The translations under genes were made by a program, and so were the position numbers. 35,810 nt of DNA from Pelargonium nanum. Taxonomy: Eukaryota; Streptophyta; Magnoliopsida; Geraniales; Geraniaceae. Of the stretch, positions 1 through 9,300 are shown piece by piece (within the stretch, counting starts at the first letter, position 1; every line of letters begins with the position of its first letter). The DNA is taken from positions 1 to 35,810 of the forward strand of contig JAYMTF010000466.1 of assembly GCA_036897485.1 (NCBI GenBank). The letters run 5' to 3'. The notes below the pieces were generated by a model. That model was not told the origin of the DNA. It did no database searches and saw only the letters and a list, made by a program, of their open reading frames with translations.

Positions 1-102
1 AAACAAGGCTTGGATATCTTCCTGAGATTGCTGCAAGTAAAGGTGCAAAAGAAAAAAGTGAAGCCAAATGTCCGAATCTTTAAGATAAACTGTGTTGTGT
101 AA
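1..102 (+). CDS. C-terminal end of a PPR-like protein, cut by window edge
   Basis: Frame 1 is open from the first base to a TAA at 100-102, giving about 33 residues. They include LDIFLRLLQ followed by KKKVKPNVRIFK, which resembles the second helix of a PPR motif and the K-P-N/D linker to the next motif. Just downstream, at about 131-150, the stretch GAGGTCAGTTCTAT plus ATCCTTT nearly matches the sequence right after the stop of the complete PPR gene (4712-4737). That suggests a tandem paralogue whose body lies outside the window. It could also be a decayed fragment, because the reading is short and no complete motif is visible. Confidence 0.45.
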   Translation, partial: KQGLDIFLRLLQVKVQKKKVKPNVRIFKINCVV

Positions 103-1043
103 AGATTGGCCTTCCACTGAAGTACTTGAGGAGGTCAGTTCTATTATCCTTTTTAGTTAAAGTAAATTTGGTTTGTCAAATATCAGAATACATGATTTTT
201 TATTTTTTATATACCTTAAATTTGTAATGTTTGGGTTTCAGATCGGATTGAAATGACTTGATACGAACCCGACCAGAAAGGATTGTGAGTTTTGGATTAG
301 ATCTTGGGTTTTACGTGCAAAATGTGTGAATTTGCTCTATCCAAGTCGGAAATTTATCTATCTTATGCAATCCTAACTCGCAAAAATGCAAATTTATTTT
401 CAGGTGCCCACAAATTCAGGTCCAAATTGTTCCCTCAATGAAAGAATAAACCCCTTTTCTCCGAACGGATCAGGAGACCATTCCTCACCCGGCCTCCAAT
501 TTTTTCGCTCCTAATTTTATTTGTATATATATATTTTATCTGTATAAACATTATTTGTTGTAATTCTAATATTACCGAATATGTACACTATTTTGGATTA
601 TTGATGAATTTCATACGTTACATGCATTGTTCTTATGATTATGATCACCGAAACATAATAATGACGGAGACCCGATAAGAAACGAGAAGGGGAAGGAAAC
701 GGAAACGAGATAAAACTTGATACTTTTACGTGAAGTGGACAATTATTTTGAGACGGGTAATAATTAATGGTCAATGATCAACAACTCCAAACAATTTTGC
801 ACTTGGGCAACTGGGCCCAATTGCATTCAGGCCCATTCAACAAGAAACATCTATTTGGGCTGGTTCCATATTAGATCAAGCACAACATTCTTACTAGGCC
901 CAATAAATATATACATATTGAGCTATTATTTATTACATCATCCTTTCAATAGAAATAATAGAATAATTATTTTAAAAAAAAATGTCTCAAAATAATTAAC
1001 CCTCTATCATAGTTTTTTTATCAGTTGAACTACACAACATGTA

Positions 1044-1120
1044 ATATACCGTCGACAATGAGACTCAAACTCAAAACCTCAAGAGAATTCAAAACGCTTA
1101 ACCGCTTGGGCCAACATGTC
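1044..1120 (-). repeat. SINE-like repeat, copy 1 (tRNA-type head)
   Basis: Read on the minus strand, TGGCCCAAGCGGTTAAG resembles a pol III A box, and about 30 bases on GAGTTTGAGTCTC resembles a B box, the arrangement of tRNA-derived SINEs. A diverged copy lies at 1531-1609 in the same orientation. No target duplication was recognised, so the ends are approximate. Confidence 0.4.
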
Positions 1121-1530
1121 TTAATTTTATAATAGTTAAAATAGTTTCAACCATGAGGAATATATTGATAAGCTATTAATAGAGCAAATGTAACCACACT
1201 TAATTTTTTTTTAAAAAACTAAAACTATCTATTCAAATCGAATTTGGGATAGATTAGACCGTATGGTCAAAAAATGAGTTGACAAATCGAGTCTGTCCAA
1301 TTCAATCTCGATCTGATTAAATTTATTTTTCAGCTCACATCTATTTCTTTTCCGTTCTAACTTGAGGCACGTTTCACTTTTACAAAAAATGTTAGAGAGA
1401 ATACGAGTGTTAATTTATGAACTTTTTTTATAAGCTACGGGAAAGCAGGTCTATAAAGGCCAGTGTTTCTCACCTAAAATGGGGGTGTCAGTTAATTGTT
1501 AGTTTTCTCCTTAAACCCATAAATTTCACC

Positions 1531-1609
1531 ATATACCGTCGGCAAAAATACTCTAACCTGATATCTCAAGAAAAATTCAATTCGAATCAACCGCTTGAAT
1601 CAACGTGCC
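1531..1609 (-). repeat. SINE-like repeat, copy 2 (diverged)
   Basis: It shares ATATACCGTCG at one end, then CTCAAGA, a run of AATTCAA and AACCGCTTG with the copy at 1044-1120, in the same order and spacing. It is more decayed, and the B-box-like segment is poorly kept. It lies in the presumed promoter region of the PPR gene. Confidence 0.35.
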
Positions 1610-1773
1610 TATGACGAGCGCCTAAGCTCGTTGCCTGAATTTTCTTCTCCACAAGTTCTTAAAAAAAAAAAAAAAGCATTTGCCATTTGTGAAGAGCTCA
1701 TCTTCAACCTTATCCAGAAACCAAAACACTTCATAGAAATTGGGACTTGAGAGCTTTTTTCCAGAAGAAGATA

Positions 1774-4707
1774 ATGGAGTTCTCAGCTTCATCTTCATCG
1801 TTTGCTCCAAGGTCTGTTTCTCTTTTTCCTGCTGCTACTGCGTTGTCTGTTTCTTTTCATTTCCCAATTATTAGTGTTTCATCAAGAACAACTAGGGCTT
1901 GTTCTTGTTCTTGTTCTTGTTCTGGTTCTCAATTTGTTGGTCTCAAAAACAAGTCTGTGATTGTTGGGGCTATGGGTAGAAGAAAACCATGGTTTAGAAT
2001 TAGTAGGTCTAGAGAAACTGAGAGTGAGGTTCATAATGCTGTTGTTCTTTTCAAACGTAAACTCCAAGCTAATCCAAGGCCATCTGTTAGAGAATTGAAT
2101 CAAATATTGAGTGGAATTGCAAGAGACAAGCATTACTCTCGAGTCATTTCTTCGTATGAGCTCATGTGTACATCTGGAGTCCCACCCGATACCTATACTA
2201 ACAACATAGTGATCAACTGTTACTGCAAAATGGGTAAAATCGATGCTGCTATGGCGGTATTCAAGGATATGGAGGAGCCTAACATAGTTACTTTTAGCAC
2301 ATTGATAAACGGGTTTTGTAAAGCGGGTGACGTTGATGTGGCTATTGAGTTGCTGAGGAAGATGGAAGAGAGAGGTTTGAAACCTAATGTAGTTACTTAT
2401 ACTCCGTTGCTGGACGGGCTTTGTAGAGCGGGGAAAGTGGACGCTGCTCTTGAGTTGGTGGGGAAGATGGAAGAGAGAGGTTTGAAACGTAGCTTAGTTA
2501 CTTGTAATGTGATGATGGACGGGCTTTGCAAAGCGGGTAACGTTGATGCTGCTGTTGAGTTGTTGGGGAAGATGGAAGAGGGAGCTTGCGAGCCGGATAC
2601 AGTTTCTTATACTACTTTGATAGACGGGCTTTGCAGAGCGGGTAACACTGATAAGGCTGTGGAGTTGCTCAGGAAGATGGGAGAGAGAAATATCAAACCG
2701 GATTTAGTTACTTATACTACATTGATAAAAGGGCTTTGCAAAGTGGGCAACGTCGATGCCGCTCGTGGGTTGCTGAGGACTATGGAAGAGGGGAGTGTGA
2801 AACCTGATTTAGTTGCTTATAATACATTGATTGATGGGTTTTGCAAAGCGGGTGACACTGATGGTGCTCTTGAGTTGCTGAGGGAGATGGAAGAGAGAGG
2901 TTTTAAACCTGACGTAGTTACTTATAATATGATCATAGACGGGCTTTGCAAAACGGGTGTCATTGACGATGCTGTTGAGTTGCTTAGGAAGATGGAAGAG
3001 GGAAGCGTCAAACCTACTACAGTGACTTACAATACTTTAATAACTGGGCTTTGCAAAGTGTGCGACGTTGACGCTGTTCTGGAATTGGTGAGGAAGATGA
3101 AAGAGAAGGGTTGCAAACCTAACATAGTTACTTGGAATATAATGATAGACAGGCTTTGTAAAGCGGGTAACATAGATTCAGGTGTTGAGTTTGTAAGGAA
3201 GATGGAAGAGGCAGGTGTCAAACCTGATTTAGTTACGTACAATACATTGATAAATGGGCTTTGCAAAGCGGGTAACATTGATGATGCTGTTGTATTACTG
3301 AGGAAGATGGAAGAGGGAACTTGTAAACCGAACATAATTACTTATACTACTCTGATTAATGGGTTTTGCAAAGCGGGTAAGACTGATGCTGCTTGTGAGT
3401 TGCTGAGGACGATGGAAGAGGGAAGTGTGAAACCCAATTTAGATGTTTATACTACATTGATTGATGGGGTTTGCAAAGTGGGTGACGTGGATGCTGCTCT
3501 TGAGTTGCTGAGGAAGATGGAAGAGGGAAGCGTCAAACCTAAGACAGGTACTTACAATACAATAATAAATGGGCTTCGCAAAGTGGGTGACGTTGATGCT
3601 ATTATGGAGTTGGTGAGGAGGATGGAAGAAAGAGGTTGCAAACCTAACTTAGTTACTTGGAATATGACGATAGACGGGCTTTGCAAAGCGGGTTACATTG
3701 ATCGTGGTGTTGAGTTGCTTAGGAGGATGGAAGAGGGAGATTTAAAACCCGACGTATGTACTTACAATACATTGATAAATGGGCTTTGCAAAGAGGGTAA
3801 TATTGATGCTGTTTTTATATTACTGAAAAAGATGGTGGAGGGAGGGGTCAAACTTAACGTAGTTACTTATAGTACATTGATAGACGGGCTTTGCAAATTG
3901 GGTAACATTGATGATGCTCTTGGGTTCCTGAGGAAGATGGAAGAGGCAAATATGAAACCTGATTTAGTTGCTTATACTGCAGTAATAGATGGGTTTTGCA
4001 AAGTGGGTAACATTGACGCTGCTGTTGAATTACTGAGGAAGTTGGAAGAGGGAGGTGTCAAACCTGGCGTAGTTACTTATACTACATTAATAGATGGGTT
4101 CTTCAAAGCGGGCCGCATTGATGATGGTCTTGATTTCTTGAGGGAAATGGAAGAGAGAGGTTTGAAAGCTAATGTATTTACTTATAATGTAATTCTAGAC
4201 GCACTTTGCAAAGCGGGTAACCTTAATGGTGCTCTTGAGTTTTTGAGGAAGATGGAAGATGCAAATGTCAAACCTGACTTAGTTACTTATAATACATTGA
4301 TATGTGGGTTTTGCAAAGTGAGTAATATTGATGTTGTTCATGATTTGCTGAGGGAGATGGAAGAGAGAGATGTAAAACCCGACGTATTGACTTATGCTAT
4401 ACTAATAGACGGGCTTTGCAAAGCGGGTAACATTGGTGCTGCTATTGGGTTGCTGAAGAAGATGGAAGATGGAAGCTGCAAGCCGAGCATAACTATTTAT
4501 ACTACACTGATAAATGGGCTTTGCAAAACGGGAAAAATTGATGTTGCTGCTGAGTTGCTAAAGAAAATGAAGGAGATGAAAGCGGTAAATGGCAAGCCTG
4601 GCACAGTAACTTATGATACAGTAATGAACGCGCTTCGTAAAATGAAGAAGGTCGCTGCTGTGAATACGCTGCTGAGGAAGATGGAAGCGTTGGAGCTGTA
4701 TGCCTGA
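1774..4707 (+). CDS. P-class pentatricopeptide repeat protein, RFL-like, with about 25 uniform repeats
   Basis: This single-exon gene encodes 977 residues. ATG at 1774 is chosen because the frame only extends nine codons further upstream to a TTG. Residues 1-80 are Ser/Arg-rich and contain a (SC)n run encoded by a TTCTTG microsatellite, fitting an organelle transit peptide. Around residues 105-140, KHYSRVISSYELM is close to the conserved start of Restorer-of-fertility-like PPR proteins. Motif 2 (141-171) is only 31 residues long. Motifs 3-23 (172-906) are exactly 35 residues each, built on VTYNTLIDGLCKAGNID and ending in EEGxVKPD. Motif 24 has 38 residues, and the last is truncated. There is no E, DYW or SMR domain, so RNA binding without editing is expected, probably in mitochondria. 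RFL proteins typically cleave or stabilise organelle transcripts; the actual target is unknown. The family and class are firm, but the RFL assignment is moderately sure. Confidence 0.9.
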   Translation: MEFSASSSSFAPRSVSLFPAATALSVSFHFPIISVSSRTTRACSCSCSCSGSQFVGLKNKSVIVGAMGRRKPWFRISRSRETESEVHNAVVLFKRKLQANPRPSVRELNQILSGIARDKHYSRVISSYELMCTSGVPPDTYTNNIVINCYCKMGKIDAAMAVFKDMEEPNIVTFSTLINGFCKAGDVDVAIELLRKMEERGLKPNVVTYTPLLDGLCRAGKVDAALELVGKMEERGLKRSLVTCNVMMDGLCKAGNVDAAVELLGKMEEGACEPDTVSYTTLIDGLCRAGNTDKAVELLRKMGERNIKPDLVTYTTLIKGLCKVGNVDAARGLLRTMEEGSVKPDLVAYNTLIDGFCKAGDTDGALELLREMEERGFKPDVVTYNMIIDGLCKTGVIDDAVELLRKMEEGSVKPTTVTYNTLITGLCKVCDVDAVLELVRKMKEKGCKPNIVTWNIMIDRLCKAGNIDSGVEFVRKMEEAGVKPDLVTYNTLINGLCKAGNIDDAVVLLRKMEEGTCKPNIITYTTLINGFCKAGKTDAACELLRTMEEGSVKPNLDVYTTLIDGVCKVGDVDAALELLRKMEEGSVKPKTGTYNTIINGLRKVGDVDAIMELVRRMEERGCKPNLVTWNMTIDGLCKAGYIDRGVELLRRMEEGDLKPDVCTYNTLINGLCKEGNIDAVFILLKKMVEGGVKLNVVTYSTLIDGLCKLGNIDDALGFLRKMEEANMKPDLVAYTAVIDGFCKVGNIDAAVELLRKLEEGGVKPGVVTYTTLIDGFFKAGRIDDGLDFLREMEERGLKANVFTYNVILDALCKAGNLNGALEFLRKMEDANVKPDLVTYNTLICGFCKVSNIDVVHDLLREMEERDVKPDVLTYAILIDGLCKAGNIGAAIGLLKKMEDGSCKPSITIYTTLINGLCKTGKIDVAAELLKKMKEMKAVNGKPGTVTYDTVMNALRKMKKVAAVNTLLRKMEALELYA

Positions 4708-5700
4708 TGTTCTGAGGTCAGTTCTATGATCCTTTGAAGTCACTGTCAATTTGAAACGTCGAATATTCCCAAAAATGAATATGTAAATGCACAATTTTTT
4801 ATATTTGCTATGAAAATGCATGATTTTATGAAGCCTTTGTACTTATTGTTTCTCCAATTCTTGAAGGTTCTGCCTGAGTATCCTGAAGCAAACGTCACTA
4901 CCGAGCAGCAAAATGCTTCTCTAGGAGAAACCTTTGATGAGCCGAGGAAGAGGTTGAAAAAAAGGTATTTTTCTGATATTCTACTTTTTATGCTGTTAGG
5001 ACTTAGGAGTCTCTGAAAAGTATCATACACGATTTTTCAGAATTTGCTTTCCGTTTACTCCGGAAGAGGCTCTATGAGGTAATTACACGAGTCACAAACA
5101 TAGCGTTTGCCAAGAGGAACAAGAACCTAAATGTATATAACGTATTGACACATGAAAACATAAAAACGATATAGGATGCATTTAATAGTATATGGAATGT
5201 CTGAGTATTTGATGTGTAACTTTTGACAATGTGTCATCTCAACAGATTTATTTTATCCTATGTGGTATGTCGAAGAGATCCTTTTGGCTGCACGAAGTAT
5301 CATACAGACCTCTCAAAGCTCCCCGATATTGTCATGAGAAAAGGTATGCTGGTTAAACTTCCCGATAGCTTTACCAAATGGGATCGAGCCTGTGGTGGGA
5401 GATAGAGATGAAATATTGACAATGTCTTAAGCTTCAACGTGGACGCCTTGGAAGGAATAGTTGGAGGATCGTCGGAGACAATTTTAACTTCCGGTCTAGT
5501 TTAGAGGACCGGCGCCGGAGTTGCAAGTAATGATTTTCAGTGATAACCCATTTCTTGGTTGTTGCCTTAAAAGTACACTTTCTTGTGGTTACATCGATCA
5601 AGTATAGAGATTGATGTAGATTCTCAGTATTTATGCATAAGCCATTTTTGCAGCCACTTTGTTCCATGTTATCTTAACAAATACATGTTTGTTTTGTGCT
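4708..5700 (+). other. Probable spliced 3' region of the PPR gene
   Basis: After the stop there is a plausible donor (GAG|GTCAGT near 4717) and an acceptor (TTCTTGAAG| near 4866). The next segment (about 4867-4962) is richer in GC than its surroundings and is followed by AAAAAAG|GTATTT. Further candidate pieces lie near 5050-5078 and 5246-5344. This would fit a 3' UTR with introns, as seen in some PPR genes. No reading frame here joins to the protein, and transcript evidence is absent, so the structure is tentative. From about 5690 the sequence becomes simple A/T repeats. Confidence 0.35.
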
Positions 5701-6299
5701 CAGATTTAAAAATAAATAAATAAATAATAAATAAATTGGTCCACGAGCTTTCAAATATGAATTTAAAATAATTTTTGCTGTAAAATTTCGTCAATTTTTT
5801 CGTTGTGAAATTTATAATATATTAAAAAATTATCTTTATTCAATTATTATGTTGATGTGACGGGTTATGCTAATCATGTGAGTCAGCAGCTGAACCGTTA
5901 CGTCTGTTTAAATAAAACGGGTTGAGATTGACCCGATCAGACCTATATATGCGACCCATTTAATTCTTATGTATCATTTTTTACCCGACATGTTTAAAAA
6001 TTATATTTTTATCCTTAAATGGATAGACCAATAAACGAGTTCAACATGAACACGACTCGATTGTTAAACTGGTTGAAATAGTAAACACGAATCCGACTAA
6101 ACTAAACCCAAAACGTACTTAAATTTGTACCGTTTTCGTACACCATCAAGGGTCATGACCCTAATTGTCGATCGTAAGTATAAATTAAACCGAACCGAGT
6201 CAAGAGTCAAGACCAATATGGACCGAAGACCGAACCGAATTTTGAAATTTTTTCTCTCTATCAGCGGCTCTTTTATCTGGTTCTGGATAACAGAAACCA
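5701..6299. other. Intergenic region and EMB1270 promoter
   Basis: It starts with an AAATA-type simple repeat (5707-5735). Positions 5860-6120 carry Arg/Thr-codon-like phrases such as ACGGGTTGAGATTGACCCG that are typical of decayed dispersed repeats in plants. No gene is visible. The EMB1270 leader probably begins around 6300, judging by the pyrimidine-rich CTCTCTGTTCTCTATCGTC near 6330-6350, but no clear TATA box was found. Confidence 0.35.
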
Positions 6300-6381
6300 C
6301 CCGCCAAAAAACTATCTTTCAACAACACACACTCTCTGTTCTCTATCGTCTTCAAGCTCTGGAAGCTACAAGCTCTTGTTC

Positions 6382-9300
6382 ATGGCGTGCACAGCCACCG
6401 GAGCTCTAGCTCTCGTCTCGTCCCCAATCTCTCGCCCAGACCCACCGCCATTGCCGTCTTCTAAGGTAAGCAAAAACGCCTCTCTCTTTTGCGTCTCTTC
6501 GTATCGTTCACAGTCTTCACAGTCCACAATTTCTACTTCTGAGGAACATGTTAGTAGTAGCAGCGATGCTCAGAAATTTAGCTACAGTAGAGCCTCTCCT
6601 TCGGTGAGATGGCCCAATTTGAAAATCTCCGAACCCTACCCTAAGAACCAGAACCAATTTACAGTCTCAAAACCCTCGGAGGTCGCTGTTGTTGATTCGC
6701 GTGATGGTGGTGTTGTGGAGGAAATTGAGGTTGTGGAGGATAGTGTGAGGGATGAGAGGGGAGAGGTTTTGGGGAGGTTGAGCAAGAACAAGGTTAAGAA
6801 GATGAATAAGTTGGCGTTGAAGAGGGCTAAGGATTGGAGAGAGAGAGTGACGTTTTTGACTGATAGAATATTGAAGTTGAAGCCGGAGGAGATGGTGGCG
6901 GATGTGTTGGATGATCGGAAGGGTCAGATGACACCGACTGATTTCTGCTTTGTGCTGAAATGGGTGGGTCAGGCGAATTGGCAGCGCGGGTTGGAGGTTT
7001 ACGAGTGGTTGAATTTGAGGAATTGGTTCACGCCGAATGCGCGGATGGTGGCGACGATTTTGGCTGTTCTTGGGAAGGCTAATCAGGAGGCTTTGGCGGC
7101 GGAGATTTTCGCCAGGGCGGAGGGTAGTGTTGGTGATGTGGTCCAGGTGTATAATGCGATGATGGGGGTGTATGCGCGGAGTGGTCGGTTTAGTAAGGTT
7201 CAGGAGTTGCTTGATTTGATGCGGAAACGGGGTTGTGTGCCTGACCTCGTGAGTTTCAATACTTTGATCAATGCACGCTTGAAGTCAAAGCCTATGGTGC
7301 CGAATTTGGCTATTGAGCTGTTGAATGAGGTGAGAAAGTCGCGCATTCGGCCGGATATAATAACGTACAATACTTTGATAAGTGCGTGTTCGCGCGAGTC
7401 CAATTTGGAAGAGGCGACGAAAGTTTTTGATGATATGATTCAACATAAATGTCATCCTGATTTGTGGACTTATAACGCCATGATTTCAGTTTACGGGAGA
7501 TGTGGACTGGCTTCCAAGGCCGAGCAGCTGTTCCATGAATTGGGCTCAAGAGGTTTTTTCCCAGATGCGGTGACGTATAATTCTTTGTTGTATGCATATG
7601 CAAGAGAAGGTAAAGTAGAGAAGGTGAAGGAGGTACATAACCAAATGGTGAGAGTGGGCTTAGGAAAAGATGAGATGGCCTTCAATACTATTATCCACAT
7701 GTATGGAAAGAAGGGCCAGCATGACATGGCCTTGCAGCTCTACAGGGACATGAAGTTGGAAGGGCGGGATCCTGATGCAGTTACCTATACTGTTTTGATA
7801 GATTCGCTTGGGAAGGCGAATAAGATAACCGAGGCTGCAAATGTGATGTCAGAGATGCTGGACGCGGGAGTTAAACCCACTTTGCGAACATATAATGCTT
7901 TGATTTGTGGATATGCCAAGGCTGGGGATCAAGTAAAGGCAGAAGAGACATTTCATCATATGCGTAGGTCCGGGATTAGACCTGATCAACTAGCATACAT
8001 AGTTATGGTGTCTATCTTTGTGAGATGTAATGATACAAAGAAGGCAATTACTTTGTACAAGGAAATGCTTCGTGATGGGTTTGCTCCAGATAATCATCTT
8101 TATGAGGATATGCTTCGATTGCTTGGGAGGGAAAACAAAGTGAACGATATCGAAAACGTGGTTAGAGATATGGAAGAACTATGTGGTATGAACCAACAAA
8201 TAATTTCTTCTATTCTTGTTAAGGGAGAGTGCTATGACCAGGCTGATAAAATGTTGAGATTGGCCATCAGCAATGGCCATGAACTGGACCGTGAAAATTT
8301 CGTATCCATTCTGAGTTCCTATAGTTCAACAGGCCGACATTCAGAAGCACTTGAGTTGCTTCAGTTCTTGAAAGAGCACACTTCTGGGTCCGAACAACTG
8401 ATATCTGAATCGCTTGTCGTGATGCTTTGTAAAGTAAAACAATTGGATGCTGCCTTTGAGGAATACACTAAAAGTAGGGGATATGGGTTGTTTAGTCGAA
8501 GTACTACTATGTACGAGTACTTGATTCAATGCTGTGAAGAAAATGAGCGATTCACTGAAGCTTCTCAGATTTTTTCGGACTTGAGATTCTATGGTGTTGA
8601 GCCTTCTGCATATCTATACCAAGCTATGGTGCTTATGTATTGCAAATTAGGCTTTCCTGAGACAGCCCATTATTTGGTTGATCAAGCTGAAATGGTAGGC
8701 ATTCAATTTGATGATACGCCCATTTATGTTGATGTTATTGATGCATATGGAAAAGTTAAGCTATGGCAGAAAGCAGAAAGCTTGGTGGGGAGTCTTAGGC
8801 AGAAGTCTACTGTGGATCGGAAAGTCTGGAATGCCTTGATACATGCTTACGCCGCAAGTGGTTGCTATGAGCGAGCCAGAGCTGTTTTTAATACAATGGT
8901 GAGAGATGGTCCATACCCGACCGTGGATTCCATGAATGGTCTCTTGCAAGCTCTTATTATTGATGGGAGATTGAATGAGCTTCATGTGGTTATCCAAGAG
9001 CTGCAAGATATGGGTTTTAAGATAAGCAAAAGCTCTATTCTTTTGATACTCGAGGCATTTGCAGAAGCAAGAAACGTATTTGAGGTGAAGAAAATATACC
9101 ATGGAATGAAGGCTGCAGGCTATTTCCCTACCATGCATCTTTACAGGGTAATGATCAAACTGCTGTGCAGGGGAAAACGTGTTAGGGATGCTGAAGCCAT
9201 GATTCTCGAGATGAAAGAGGCAGGATTCAAGCCCGATCTTGGAATATGGAACTGTATGCTTAGAATGTACACCGGAATCGAGCAATTTAAAAAGACAGCA

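Larger units (their letters stand above)
103..1773. other. Intergenic region between two PPR loci
   Basis: This is AT-rich DNA with no convincing gene. It holds a degenerate stretch (about 240-430) ending in AGGTCCAAATTG, which resembles the ends of the hAT-like elements elsewhere in the window. It also holds two diverged copies of a SINE-like repeat, listed separately. The last 150 bases (about 1616-1773) are probably the 5' leader of the PPR gene and include a run of about 15 A. The short open frames at 774-995 and 1417-1614 show no codon bias or recognisable domain. Confidence 0.5.

Noticed and set aside
1747..1773. Upstream extension of the PPR protein from a TTG
   Set aside because: Nuclear plant genes start at ATG almost without exception; the ATG at 1774 is followed by a good transit-peptide-like sequence.
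3442..3861. CRISPR-like regular repeats
   Set aside because: The 105-bp periodicity is the codon repeat of PPR motifs in a eukaryotic gene.
5434..5667. 77-codon minus-strand open frame
   Set aside because: It lies in the presumed 3' region of the PPR gene and has no domain or splice context.
8761..9285. 174-codon minus-strand open frame inside EMB1270
   Set aside because: It is a shadow of the PPR coding frame; the plus-strand protein is clearly the conserved one.
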